Part shown: positions 1 through 13,400 of the stretch, in pieces | Layout of the letters: every line of letters begins with the position of its first letter | Position numbering within the stretch: the first letter of the stretch is position 1 | Source: Tamarix chinensis | Lineage: Eukaryota > Streptophyta > Magnoliopsida > Caryophyllales > Tamaricaceae | Assembly (NCBI GenBank): GCA_030549775.1 | Contig: CM060171.1 | Span: 2,286,001-2,350,000, forward strand | Direction of reading: 5' to 3' | Length of the DNA stretch: 64,000 bases | Program-made: the position numbers and the translations under genes | The notes under the pieces: model-generated | Told to the model about the DNA's origin: nothing | What the model saw: the letters and a program-made list of their open reading frames with translations, nothing else | Database searches by the model: none

Positions 1-2215
1 AAATATGAAATGTTTGGTAAAGCTCAATTCGTAGCAAAATGCTACAGTAGCTAGCGTGTGTTCCCATGGCATAAAACGCCAAATCTCAACAGCTTCTTCG
101 AGGAGCTTTTCGGGACATTTGGAAAAGAAAGAATTGTATGTGAAGTCAAATCTACCTTTTTTTTTTCCTTTACAGTGTGGTCAAGTCTCCATTAAAAGAA
201 TCAAACTTTGCTTAAGATCCGATTCTTAATCCTTTTTAGGTGCTTCTAGTATTATGATAAATTTTATTTAGGTGTATTTTCTTTTGTGTTTGAATGAATA
301 TTATTTAGAGTATTTCGATATTTAGACTAATATTTTATAGTTACCCTATATTTTAAACAATCTTACTTACCTACCCTACATTTTAATTCATCATCATTTT
401 AGTGTGTGTGTGTATGTATATATATTATAAAATTTTAATTTTATTTAAGTATTTTAATATTTATTTATAATAAGTTATCTTTATATATATAGAATATTAT
501 GGAGTATAAAAAGTCTTATAATTAGGTATGTGAAAGGAAAAGAAATTTTTAAAAAATCCAATAAAAAAGATAGTTAACTACGTTTGTTATGGTGCCAAGG
601 ATCATTGTTATATTCTGCCTTTTCTTCAGTCTGAATATATAAACTCACATTGTTTATACAATATAGAGCTAAAGTAAATGACTCCAAAAAACTCGACCTC
701 ATCCTCCAAGCTGATTAACCTAATTGTTATGGCTAAATCCTCCTCACTTACTTTTTCCCTTTTATCTTAGGAAGAGATAATCGATCGATCCCAAATCATA
801 AAGACACATGAGGGCTTTAGACCTCCAATCATTGAAAATTGTGGCCTACTGTTTGGTGGTTAAGAGGGAAAAAAAAGAGATTGTAGGAAAAACGTAAAAT
901 ATTATTTCATAGTGTTTCTTCTTCCTTACACCAATCAAGGCTTTACAGCTTATTTTCCTCCATTGCCCACATGCTTCTTTTGTTCACCCCTCCCTCCCCC
1001 TTTTTAAACAAAAACACCTTTTGTTTGGTAATCCCATTTTTCTTCAATTCTTTTTAACGAGATTAGTGCAAGAGTGGTATGTAATAGAGGGGGGGGGGAG
1101 CTTTCTTATGACCTGACAGTGAATAACAGGTGGAGTAGAACGAATTTAAAGTTCATCTTTAGACGGTAGCTACCGACCAAAGTTAGGATGATTAGTTTAC
1201 TTTTACATCTCCGTCTGGTAAATTGACCAATGTTAACAGGAAAATGATGTTTGTTAGGTTCGCTTTATTCCTCCCAATCAATACTATTTCCTCTTTTTTT
1301 CGGGGGTGGTTAATGCACAATCATGATGAATTATGCTAAACTTGGAAAGACTAGAGAATATCACTTTTTTCGAGTATGATTGAATATGGTTGTTGAAGTT
1401 GGACGTTGGGTCAAAAAAATGTCCAGTCCAAGCAGAAAAGGTCAAATTCACTCATTTTATCTCATGGAAGTTGGCTTTTCTTGTCCGGATACCAATGGAT
1501 TTTCTTGCTCGACTTCTTCTCAAAAATATCTGACGAGCTTTTTTTTTTCTTTGCATTTTCTTCGGTCTTGCCCTCCTGTGCAAAATCCAAATTTATCTCA
1601 AGGGTTTAAAATCTTATCTTTAGTTGGAGAAAGACGGATTAATTTCTAAAAGCAGAGATCTTCAAAATACAAAAGATTAGGTATGCGAGGCCAACATTTG
1701 AATACTCCAACTCTCTAATATTTTGAAACTTATAGATTTGAATCTGGGTTAATCTGGGTTCAGAATGAAGGATCTCATCTTCGTTGGTTTGTTTTTCCAC
1801 TTGACCTCTCACCACATGGCGGGAGAGCTCTGCAATTCCAAATTGCTATTCTACCTTTGTTTTATACCATCACACTAGTTTCTGCATCTATCCGAATATC
1901 CCAAAGTCCCTGAGCAACAACAAAAGAAAAAGGGAATATATCGATATGAAAGGAGGATATAGAAAATATTTAATTTGAACAATTTTACATGTAATTCAAT
2001 CATTCGTCTCCGAAAAAAACATAAAATCCATCAAGTACAAGTACTTCTCCAAACACATCTATATATATTCAACACATGTTACAACAATCTAGCATCAGAA
2101 TATGCAAAGTCATCCCAATTCCGGTATACAAACCAATCACAATAATCTAAATACAATCAATTACCAAAATATTTACAGCATCCCCGATGTACACCATCCC
2201 AGCATGCTCTATTCA
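1..2215. other. AT-rich spacer and 3' flank of pheophytinase
   Basis: I see no convincing gene here. Short ORFs near 1380-1650 have no recognisable domain and no supporting splice context. The last few hundred bases before 2216 lie downstream of the minus-strand pheophytinase stop codon and should hold its 3' UTR, but I could not fix a poly(A) site. Homopolymer runs (a G run near 1090, T runs near 160 and 1540) are the only other visible structure. Confidence 0.5.
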
Positions 2216-4539
2216 TCAAGTTTTGACAGCTACTACTTCCGCAATACGAGCTTTGAGCAGTGATATGATTTGGTTCCAGATAGAGAACTTAGAACCAAAG
2301 AATCTCACCTGTACAGACTTTTTCGATCCTTCTCTGAAAAAGTCAAGGTCCTTGGAAAGTTCATATTCTACATCTCCTGCATCATCGAGCAGAGGCAACG
2401 TAACAGAACCTCCCGACTCCAGATTCTTTATCCATCCACGTAGTAAGAAGTTCACTACCTGGTCAACAATGAAGCAACTCACTTTAATTTGGAGGGTATA
2501 AAAAAACAGTCACTGAAATAGATGATTTTAGGTTTGCAACCACTAGATAGTGAATGTAAAGTCGTGCTTATTTTGGTTCTTTGGCTAAAAATAAAGCGCC
2601 ATGCTTACTTTTTCGCTGTAAAATTGCAAAGGTAGATCCAAGGCAAATGATCAAACTAACTTCCATCATGATACGAAGGCAGGAATGACCACTTGGTCAG
2701 TTGGTCATTAAAGTATACTTTTGGTAGCAATAGAAAGGGGTTAAAAAATAGTACAGAAGAAAGCCCGCATCATAAAGATAAAAAGGCAGAAAGAACCAGT
2801 GTCATAAAGTTTGCTGCTAAAGTTAATAACATAAATGGCGTATACCTCTGGAACCTCATCATGAGGGCAGTGACCGGCCGGAGATATCTCATAGTAAGGA
2901 GCATCTGGAACTTGACGCTTTACCTCACGGCCCCAAATAGGCTTTACCCAAGGATCCTCCCTCCCATACATAAGACAAATTGGTATTCTATTCTCTCGAC
3001 ACCTAAAAGTACAAGTGAACTGGAGATGCTTAAACTTGGCAGACACGAGCAAGAAGATGATGCATCTAGACCTGAAGTAAGAGAAGAACGTTAAACCATT
3101 TAAGCTTCTTAGAACATATATACCTTGACAAAGATTCCTTAAACGATAGATTCCCCGCAGGTGCACACATGATCGAGACAAATGCAGCAGCAGCAGCTGG
3201 GTGCTGTGTTACGTCTAGTATTCGAGAAAAAACCTTGTCAATGTTTGTTGAGTGGTCTGCATAAACCTGCTTAAGCACATCTGCTATGCTACTAGGATCA
3301 CTTATCTTCTGCCAACTAAAAAAGATTGAAATAAAGGTGAGCTGCGAGAGTTGAATTAAAATGCATATAAAATGAGATCCTGTAATTTATCAAACAATAT
3401 AGATGTAAGAACTCACACTATTTCCGTGACCTTTCTAACATTAGGAGGCAAAGGAAATGTTCCTGCCCAAGGGAATAGCCTAGCAAGCAAAGGAGATTTC
3501 GTGGGATTCGGGAGGAACCCCCAGAAAGGCGTTGCATTCAACAACGTAACACCTTTAACCAGATGTGGATTGCATGCTGCAAAATAAAGGGCAACATATC
3601 CTCCAAGGGAATTGCCAACAAGATAAACGGGCTCACCTATAACCTGAAAGCAAATGATCGAAACAAACAATTAAAGTTGCTAAGCAGTCCATTTCTTCAT
3701 TAAAATTTCGGAGACAGACAATATCGCATCGTTTCCTTTGGTTTAAGGCAGTGCAGAAGATGCAAAAGATCAATTCTTGGAGCATCATATCAACTAGCAC
3801 AATAAGACAGTACCTGTTCAACAAAGTACCGGACTTGATCTTTCCATAAATCCATGGAGTAAACAAGCTCATCCGCCCAAGGTTCAGTCTTATCTCCAAA
3901 ACCCCAAGCTGCCTCCTCATCCTTCCCTTCATGCTCACCACCCATTCCCTTGAACAAAGGTGCTGGATCTTCGATTGGAAGCGACATACCCTGGCCAAGA
4001 AAATCCAAAGCCCAAACTCTCGAATCACGTCCCAGATCTTTCAACTGCTTCTCGTAGTGGAAACTACCAACGCCAAACCCAGGTAGAAAGAGGACCGGCG
4101 GAGAACCAACTTTCTCACAGCCAGCTTTCTCATAGTGAACATTGAATTTTGGCTTCCATTCCCAGAAACAACTACTTATAGGAGCACCACGATCGCCATT
4201 GGATTCATCTGGCAATCCTGGGATCAAAACCTTCGACATGGAACCCTCGACGTTTTTTCTTACATCTCCTACACTATCTTCCCCTTCGAGCACATAACTA
4301 TCATTAAATGCATGTGGGATTTGGCGGGAATGTGAAGTGGAGAATCCTTGGTGATGACGGTTTTTCGACAATGGATGGTATGAACTATTGGAAGTCCTTG
4401 GATGATGGCAGCAAATACTTGAATTTGCTACACTAGGTAAGAGTTGATTTTTCCTAGCTATAGAATGTGAAATAGATCTTTTTCCAGCAGACTTCAAAGG
4501 GACATGTCCAGGAGTGGGGTGGTATACTACAACTTCCAT
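2216..4539 (-). CDS. PPH: Pheophytinase, chloroplast alpha/beta hydrolase (five coding exons)
   Basis: Pheophytinase removes phytol from pheophytin in the chloroplast during leaf senescence, feeding the PAO pathway of chlorophyll breakdown. Exons read on the minus strand: 4539-3814, 3643-3417, 3315-3124, 3002-2846 and 2458-2216. All introns are GT-AG and the joined frame is open for 514 codons; the family is usually about 480-510. After a Ser/Arg/His-rich, transit-peptide-like N-terminus come the diagnostic segment SKVLIPGLPDESNG, the oxyanion-hole region LFLPGFGVGSFHYEKQL, the nucleophile elbow GNSLGG (Ser254), LMYGREDPW (Asp398) and SPAGHCPHDEVPE (His426), as in known plant PPH proteins. 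I chose the Met at 4539 because the in-frame Met at 4578 lies before a splice acceptor (exon begins at 4561), so it is intronic. No lesion is visible. The assignment is firm; exon borders are inferred without transcripts. Confidence 0.93.
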
Positions 4540-5500
4540 GCTAACTACAAATATTTCCTTCCTGGAAGAAAAAGGCAAGAGTTGATATTAATTTTCATAC
4601 ATACTATTTAATTAGCGATAGAGATCATACTAATAGTAAGAGGCCAAAGAAGCACAGAGGTTAACCAGATTTTTTTTAACTAGCTACTACCACCATACAC
4701 TAGTGTTGAAATTGAACCAAAAGCCTTACACCCTGAACCCAACTAGACCCTGACAGGAGCAGTACCAGTAACTTGATGAAGGACTGAAACGAGCCCTATA
4801 ATGAAGGACGGACGAACAACCGACACAAAAAACAAATATAGTTCTCTTTCTTTTTTGGATATGGAAAAGACTGGATGGACAAGTAGCCATATTGCGATCA
4901 ATCGTTCCCTTCCCGTACACCATGACCATAGTCGTTCGTCCGTAATAGCCAAAATCTATCTATCACTACAAGCTGGATCGATTATCCTGATCGACAAGCT
5001 TAAGCTAGCAATCAGTAACAAGACACTAACTAATGCTTCTCTCAAGCAGAAATCCAAGAAAAACGATTCAGCTTTCAGCAGATATTGCAGCAAATAAGTT
5101 AAAAAGAAACCGACACACACAGAGAGAAACTAATTAACTAATCAAAAGCGAAGGAGGCCAGAAATAAACTAAACAAATATCACTCCAACGGTCCCACTAA
5201 TCCTATCGGACAATATAAATAAACTAATTTTTTCAATTAAAACACTGACGAACAAAGTAACTGAAAATTAATCGGCAGAGATTCTGCTACAGATGGGGAG
5301 AGAACAGTATTTGTCACCTTTCAATTTGGAGTGAAATTAATCATGAGAACTCGGAGTTCCTGCTGAAATTGGCGTCACAGATGTATTTTCCGGAAGAAAC
5401 GGAAGGGAAAACACCACTAAAAGTCTAAAACTGGAAATGATTGGAGGAAAGTCCAGCGAGATTGGGACCTGGGGTTTGAAGAAATTGAGAGTTGCTTACA
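4540..5500 (-). promoter_or_regulatory. Pheophytinase 5' leader with an intron and a short uORF
   Basis: The first coding exon is preceded by a good acceptor (TTCTTCCAG, exon starting at 4561). The best upstream donor is AAAG|GTGACA, with the exon ending at 5318. This gives a leader intron of about 756 bp (5317-4562) and a non-coding first exon that probably lies between about 5500 and 5318. Just before that donor a seven-codon upstream ORF (5344-5321) ends at TGA three bases before the splice site. It could damp translation. The transcription start and promoter are not evident; the intron position is inference from splice signals. Confidence 0.5.
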
Positions 5501-7091
5501 AGCATTGAGTTCCTTCTCCCGCTTTCGGCATTTTCCCTCGTGTCGGGAAAAACCGACAAATTTGTTAGGAAGATTTTCAAGTCATCGAAATGGAAAGTCA
5601 TTGTCTTTGAACTGGACCGTCGTGTTCTTGTTGCTCTGCTCTTCTGCCGTGTGGATTGGTCAGATATATGGGCCTTTCTACAAATCGCCCCCTCAACTTC
5701 AGACTATTATCGGCCTTTTAACGAACTTCTTAACTGTGGGCTGGGCAGCATGACTGGGTACCGTTTGGTGATTCATATTATTATATATATCTATTTAATA
5801 GAAAATTTTTTATTTAGATGCATTTACATTTGATCTAATATTTATGGGTAATAATATTACTTACATATCTTCATATTTTTTTTGTTATCACTTAGGTACA
5901 TTTCATGTTAACAAAGCTATATTAAGTTAAATTTAGTACAACTAAGGTACTTTTTGATAATAAATACAAAAATGGTCATCATAAAACTCATCATAGCCAT
6001 ATTATTTACTCGAGCGGGGAAAACCTAAATTCATAGAAATTGATCTATGGAACAAACCTAACCAATACTAATGGTGGAATTTTGCCACAAATAACGTCCA
6101 TTGCCCATTGGAAGGTCACTAGGAATGCCCAAGCATATGATCTCGCTCAAGGACTCCCAACTAAGGAAATCTAGTCTTTAAATATGCACAACCCCTAATA
6201 GGACTCATATAATCTTATAGAATAAACAGAGAGTCTTATTGGCTCTTGGCTGATCAAAATAGAGATGGGGTGGACTATAACCACCAGCTTACCCAATATA
6301 GCTCACCAACATAACCAAACAGGGAAGGCGTTACCAATCTATCCCTAGGAGGCTGGCCCTAAAAAATACCTTAATCTCAACTCAAGATTTTTCCACTTTA
6401 AATTATTACTGTGTTATTCTACGGTGACCAAAAAAGCCCCAAGCATTTCCTTTTTTGCATATTCCTTCATTTATTAGAATCATATTGTGCTAAAACCATT
6501 TTAGAGCAGAACCTTCCATTCTATCACTTAGCCACCTTTCTAATATTAGGTACCTTCCACATTTGTCACTTTCTAAAAATAACAACTTTCATTTATGGTA
6601 ATTTTTTTTTAATATAGTAATGTTCCTAAATAGGAGTCATCACACTTTCCATTTCATCCATATTCATATAATAACATTATCCAACTTCATGTATACTAGA
6701 AGGTTAAATTAATCAAATTAATCAAAATGGTCAAACTTAGTCAACAAAGTTAAAACTAAATAAGGCCAATATGGTAGAAAAAAATACAATTTACATGTAA
6801 CACGTTCATTAAGTAAATACTTCATTTCCATCATGACGTAGAATTTTCCATATTCGAGAGTCTACATTACAAAGGAAATAACTTGCACCACAATGATCAA
6901 AAGCAAATTTTGTTGCATTGAAAAGTAGACTTTTGGGCCATTGATTTGATACGTACTTTGATGGTAAGCATTTAGATTTGAGTTTTGGGCAGGCCCATAA
7001 AGTCATTCTAAAGTTGTAGTGATTTTTAAAACCACTTACTTTTGTGCCACTTTCTATTTTCTATCTAGATTTTATAATTTTGTATTATGAT
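5501..7091. other. Spacer upstream of pheophytinase
   Basis: This stretch should contain the pheophytinase promoter at its left end. Overlapping plus-strand ORFs at 5492-5833 show no recognisable domain and look like chance. The rest is AT-rich with no identifiable gene. Confidence 0.4.
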
Positions 7092-7301
7092 TAGGGATGA
7101 CAATGAGCTGGCTACAGATTAAGTATTTTCTACTCATTACTCAAATCCACTAAGAAAACTTATGCCCATATCAATACTCAAATCTAGAAGGTATTTTTTT
7201 CCTCCTCTATATTCATATCCAATGGATAAAACCAATCAAGTTTAGGGTAAAAATTATTTAATACTATAATTAGATACTTATAATATTAGTATTTAATTAT
7301 A
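7092..7301. mobile_element. Left end of a hAT-like MITE
   Basis: The segment opens with TAGGGATGACAATGAG, which resembles the terminal inverted repeats of plant hAT-type MITEs. It continues with repeated ACTCAAATC and TCATATCCA-type motifs typical of such elements. The matching right end (TTGTCATCCCTA) is not next to this copy but lies at the far end of repeat copy 2 (24649-24660). Family assignment is inference from the termini. Confidence 0.4.
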
Positions 7302-9075
7302 TTTTTAGGTTTAACACTAGAAAATATATTGACAGGTTATTTAAATGAAGGAAAAAAAAGTAATTTCACATTGGGTAGACGAATGTGGGTATCAATATGA
7401 ATTTGAAGATCCTTTACCTATATTCATATCTAAATTTGACGAATATAATTTTTTCTTTCATCTATATTCATATCTGTATCTATATCCATTTACACATCCT
7501 ATGAATAAAACTTGTCTGACTTCCATTGTTAATTATAATGCATCATGTGTAGCAATTATACTATTATTTTCATAATCTATATATTAATTAATCACTTACA
7601 TGACCAATATATAATACCAGCATGCAACTATATTCTAGTCATCCTAATCGTATACAATCGTAAGAAGTACGTGTGTGTGTGTCCATTTACGTAGAGTAAC
7701 TCTACTCATGTTGATATTAATAATTTGATTTGATGGTTGCGGTGAGTATTATATTAGGGGTTACGGAACTAGAGCTATAGTTATCTTGACTCTCTTTTAG
7801 ATGCTTAAGTCTTAAGTTTTCCTTTTCGTATTCTATTTTTGTAATATTATATCGTTTGAAATAAAGTACTTATTACATCTGATTATTAGATATTAGTTAC
7901 ATTTTAGCATTTGCATATGATATAGATTAAGTACAGAGAGTATATTCTTATGTAGAATGTAGCGGTAACACTCTATTTTTATGGTTTTGGCCTCTTCAAA
8001 ATATTTTTAAATAATTATTTTAATTTTTCAGTAATAAATTTTAAGAGTGTTGTACCACATTTAAGACTCTAAAACATATCTATAATCCTATTTACACTTT
8101 TGTTTTAGAGCCCAATTCAATTTTCTCGTTTAAATATAACTAATTTCATACAGTTACTAAAAAAAATGCTTTAGAAGATTGACAATTAACATACTGACCA
8201 TAAACTAGAACTATTCTACTTCTAAATCTCTGATAATAAATTTGTTGATGGAAAAAAATAATGTGAACATGAGTTGTTTTGTATCAGCGACTTTTAGCAC
8301 ATTTTGGAATTCATTGCAAACTTGAGGTTGTTTGGAATGGGAGCAATATGGATGTAATTTTTTTTCTAGTTTATGTTTTTATATTAAATATTAATAATAG
8401 AAATATTTTTAATAAAATATCTGTTTTAAATTAAATTAAGATCTAAAATAAATATTTATCTAATTTTCTTATTTTAATTATATTATATAAAATATATGAA
8501 TAATTTTTTTTACTCCTATTATCCCATACCAAACCATCGCTTAGAAGTAAAAAAGTGACCAGTCTAAGCATGGATCCGAATTATCTTTGTTTTGCAACGT
8601 TCCAACAAACAATCAAATCACGAGAGGTATCATAATGTTTGACCAAATTTTATTTAGGTATCATGTAATTTAAATAATTTTATTTAGGATAGCATGTATT
8701 TGGTAATTTTTTTTTAGCATCAAATTATTGAAAGGATATAATTGTCAATAATAATTATCTTTTATGGTGAATTGGAAAACTTTAAATATAATTTTTTATG
8801 AAAATTTTAAGATTTTAATGGTGTTCGTTTTTGATGAAATTGTAAAAATTTCCAAAAACCAAAATAAATTAAATAATTTTCCACTTCAGCTTAATAAAGT
8901 ATTTATTATTAAAATATATGTTAGTTTAGTAGTCTAAAACTAAAATTGCTAGTACAATTGTATGAGGGTAAAAATAGATTACAAAAGACATGGTATTCCT
9001 AAAATTATCTAAAAATTATTGTATTTAAGTGGAACATAAGCCGTTGTCATGGTAGTTAAGTAAAATTTATTAAAA
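7302..9075 (+). repeat. Repeat R, copy 1 (about 1.8 kb direct repeat)
   Basis: This stretch matches 22693-24516 in the same orientation almost throughout, with scattered substitutions and small indels. Shared landmarks are AGGTTTAACACTAGAAAATA at the left, GAAGTACGTGTGTGTG in the middle and CATAAGCCGTTGTCATGGTA near the right border. It contains a small ORF (7345-7575; copy 2 version 22675-22965) that shows no known domain, so I do not call it a gene. Fragments of the same sequence recur, much decayed, at about 39980-40065 and 40270-40370. Probably a transposon or part of a segmental duplication. Confidence 0.85.
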
Positions 9076-9564
9076 AATAAAATTGACTTGCAAATAACGT
9101 TCAAAGTTTGAAACTTTTAAATTTATAGGTCTTGCACCTATACATATGGTATCCTCAAATATCATAATCAACTGATATCTATGTATATACTCTACGCATT
9201 CCTAGATAAACATTATATCTCATAAATACATAAAATTTCAATTATGTTATGTAAATAGCTTTAGCTAGTATATTAAATAATCAAATATTCGTTGTATTTT
9301 TAAATAAATACTATATCTCATACCTACGTAAAATTTCAATTTTATAATGCATATGTTTTTAGTTAGTATATCGAATAACATATAAAATGTATATAATATT
9401 AAAATTTAAGTTCAATTTTAATAATCTTACTATTAATCACCGTCGAGTATTGTTTTACAGTTTCAAGAAATCTATTTTTTCCTTTTTTTCAGTGAATATT
9501 GAAGCATCTGAATCTCTGGTTACTTTCATCAATTGTATCACAGTTTCTAGGAATCTTATTTTTT
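9076..9564. other. AT-rich spacer
   Basis: No gene is recognisable. The sequence is AT-rich and joins repeat R copy 1 to the receptor-leader-like segment that follows. Confidence 0.4.
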
Positions 9565-10440
9565 TAGTCGAGGAAAGGTGAGAAAGGCAGAGAAAGACGC
9601 AGCGAGCGCAGGATTCTCTTGGTGCAGTCTTAAATATTATTTTATTCTCAAAGGCTAGACTGCGATTGATTATTGCTCCATTCCTGCGTTCTGGCATTTT
9701 TTTATTTTATCTTTTTACCCGTATCGCACTTGAAGTGACTATTTGCCGGGACATTTATATCCATTTTTCCTTCAACCTTGGCCTTATGATTGATTTTCAT
9801 TCATGTAAATTTGTAGTGAAGATCTTAATCTCTAAGGCAACTAAATTTGTAACGTACCAATAAGACATTCTAAAATAGAAAAACAAATCTTATCTTAACT
9901 ACATGAAAAATAAAAGAAAATAAAGTTTAATGAGAATTTATCATTTTCATGAAAGTATTTTTCTAGAGTATCTAAATTTGCCTTTATCTTAGTAATATAT
10001 ATATATTTTCTACTTTGTTGTTAGATACCACGCTCAATAATTACTATCTATATTTTTATTAACCATGTTATTAAATGATCAATACCCTAATCAATTACTA
10101 TAAGTTTGTATTCCGCGTTTGTCCTCTATTTTTTTTTGGTAAGTAACAAGTAGTTGGTTGTCCTCTAACTATTACAAGGAAAGAGTTGTGCCTGTGTGTT
10201 TTGGTTTGATTTGGTATGATAGTAGATGTATTTTTATTTCTATTATATGCATAATAACATTTACAATTGTGTTGATTTATTAAATGAGAAAGGAAAAAAC
10301 CTATAAAAAGATTAATGATTTAGAAAATAGCATTAAACGCCACTAACACCATGGAAGTATTTGAAAAAAGTGATTAAATGCACTACTCAATTCACTATTA
10401 AACACAGATGAATTTTATTTAGCTTATCTTATTTATGAAA
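9565..10440 (+). repeat. Orphan NLR-upstream segment, copy L1
   Basis: This segment is homologous to the sequence upstream of the intact CNL (L3, 27340-27710). Shared parts, in order, are GGATTCTCTTGGTGCAG, TTCTCAAAGGCTAGACT, TTCTGGCATTTT and, further right, TTTATTAAATGAGA followed by CCTATAAAAA and GATTTAGAAAATA. No CNL coding sequence follows it. It is best read as the remains of a duplicated receptor locus that has lost its coding part. Whether it still has promoter activity is unknown. Confidence 0.6.
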
Positions 10441-13400
10441 AAGAAAAATTGAGAAATTAGGAAAACTTAATGAAGAATAAGAAAGACTTGTAATGGATAT
10501 AGAACTGAGTATGCTTTAATATTTATTATAATTATTAACCCATGATTCATAGTAAATTTGATTAAAAAGGATGAAAATTTTGAAACAAGAGTAGAATTAG
10601 AAACGCTATAGTGTTATTTTTATTTTATCAAATAGAAAGAAGAAAAAAGAAAAACCTAATAATAAATAAATGTAAAATATGAGAATGTAATGTTTTATAT
10701 GATAACAATATAATGTATGTGGGAGGGTGTAATATTCAATTATGTGGAATTAAGGTTCGAATAAATTTTAGATAATATGATAAAGGCTCGGTGATGGTGA
10801 ATTAAAATATTAAAGCTTCAAAGGTGATGTAATAAAGATGATGGTGGTTCGAATATAGTAGAAGAGCGATGATGATGATTCGGTGGTGATAATTTAACAA
10901 TGATGATGATTTGAATGGAACACCCTAATTAGCCCATGCATTCAATGATGGATTGATGATGATGTTTAGTTTCGAAAGATAGGGTTTAGATGTAGGTTAG
11001 AATTGTGGTTTAGGTTAGGGTTAGGGTTTGGTTCAAAAAAGAGGGAATAAGGTGGTATTTGGTTGGTATGGATGGTTTAGGGTTTCGGTTTTGTATACCA
11101 ATTTAATGCTTTTGTTAACAACGAATTAGAGTAGGATTTTGATGATAGTTATGGTAGGAAAATATGCATTAAAAATAGTAGAAAAAATATGGATTAATCT
11201 CTAATTCACACAGATGAAGAGATTAAAACTTTCAACCCAAATTGTTAACATAGATTCGATTTACTTGAGTTTGAACTCACACATAATTCATTCAATGTTG
11301 ATCTTCAACTTCAATTCTTCATTCAATCTCTAATATGCTCGACATTCATGTATAATAAAACCTTTCTACTATTAGCTAAACCATATTCCAAAAGATTCCA
11401 AGTTAAAAGATATTATGCTACCTTTATGCTAAATTTATGCTAACTTTATTCTCCTACTTTATTGCTTAATTAATAAATTAACTAAATTACTTAATAATGC
11501 TAGAAAATCCTGCCAATATACTCCCCATGCATGTGGTCATTCCCTCCTTACATGCCATGCACATGCACGTAGACACTTAATTGCTTATTTGTTACGTTTC
11601 GAGTAATGTAACCATTTGTTGGTCTTCAAATTTACGGGAGGCACTTTTCAAATAAAGAATAATTAATTCTATAACTATGAAAGCCAATTCTTGAGTATTT
11701 GTTCCTGCATCACTGTATCGAGGACAATTCACATGTCTTTCTTACTGGTTGCTAGTAACATTAAGACTATGTCTTTTTTTTTCATATTATTTTCATTTTG
11801 AATTCATAGTGTTTTTTTATTATAAAAGCTATTTTTAATTAACATTATTAAATTTATTATAATTATAATTATTCTTGTAATTATTTCTATAATTTTATAA
11901 TTATACTTATTATACTTATTATTATTATTATTATTATTGTAGTTATTATTATAATTTTATTTATTATAATAATAGTATTATTAATATTATTCTAATTATC
12001 ATAGTTAACAAACTAATAATTTTATTATAATTATTTTAAATATTTTTATTATTGATATTATTATTATGAATATTATTCAAATAATATTAATTATAATAAT
12101 ATATTTAATAATAATCATAACATTTATGATAATAATAATAATAATTGTTATAATAATATAATTATTTATGATAATAATGATACTGATAATAAATGTTTAA
12201 AAATAAAATTACATTTTTATTATATTATCATTTATAACAATATTATTGTCATTAGTATTTATAATATTTATATATAATAATATTTCCAATATTATTATTA
12301 TTAATTATAAAAAATAGTATTATTGTTTATAATAATATTATTAAGAAAAACGAAAGCACATTATAAATAATATAATTATATTTTTATTTTTATTTATAAT
12401 AAATTATTATAATAAATATTGAATGAATATTATAATTAATATGATAATTATTATTTTTATAATATAATAATAATAATAATATAAAATAAAACTAATAAAG
12501 GAAAATTAGAGGGAATAAATGAGTAATTATATGAGTAATTACATATTAGGTTCATTTATACTTTTATTTTTTCAATTAGATTTATGATTATTTTTTTGTA
12601 TCATGTTGGTAAATTTTTAAATTTAACTTCTACATTATATCCTTTTACCATAATTATCTAATTCCACAAACTAATTTTCATGAAAGTTACTAATTTTAAT
12701 TTTAAGTAAAATTATATAAAGATTGAGTAAAATTGAAAAATTAAAATTTAAAGCTAACCTAATTGATATAAGAAAATCTAATTAACCTAATTGAAAAAAA
12801 ATAAAAATCTAATTTAACCTAATCTATAATTTTCTATAATTATATTTGGTTATGTAAAAAAATGGAAACAATATGCATATGCAACTGATAAATATATTCT
12901 TCTATTTTTATTACTTCCACACTTATTTATAGCTTGTTTGGTATTACTTATAAAAAGTAATTATCTCACATAATTTCTTTGTATAAGGAATACGAAACAA
13001 GGAATTAGTTGAAATAATCAATGGTTAATATGTTTCCATAACCTAAGTTTACTTTTTTTTATACCAATATTAATTTATACACAGGAACTACCATTTATAA
13101 TAATTTATTATACATTAATAATTATTGAATAAAATCATTTGTTTTACCTTAATTTATGTGCAATATTTGTCTTTATATATCACATTCATCATATGTTGTA
13201 TAAATATTATTTAGTCATTAAAATACTTCTTTTTTTAAAAAAAGGTCGTAATGGCATTTATCTAAAGTATAATCTTTATTTTAAAAATAATAACTACCTA
13301 AATATAAGGTGCTACCATTAATCAGACATTGAATCACTTATTTGTTGTAAATTTCTTATCTCATATACTTATATAACATTAAGTCTTATGTTTAATGTCG

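Noticed and set aside
2187..2501. Plus-strand ORF opposite the last pheophytinase exon
   Set aside because: Shadow of the minus-strand coding exon. No domain of its own.
4540..4578. Upstream Met at 4578 as pheophytinase start
   Set aside because: A splice acceptor at 4562-4563 puts this Met in the leader intron, and the protein family starts at the Met encoded at 4539.
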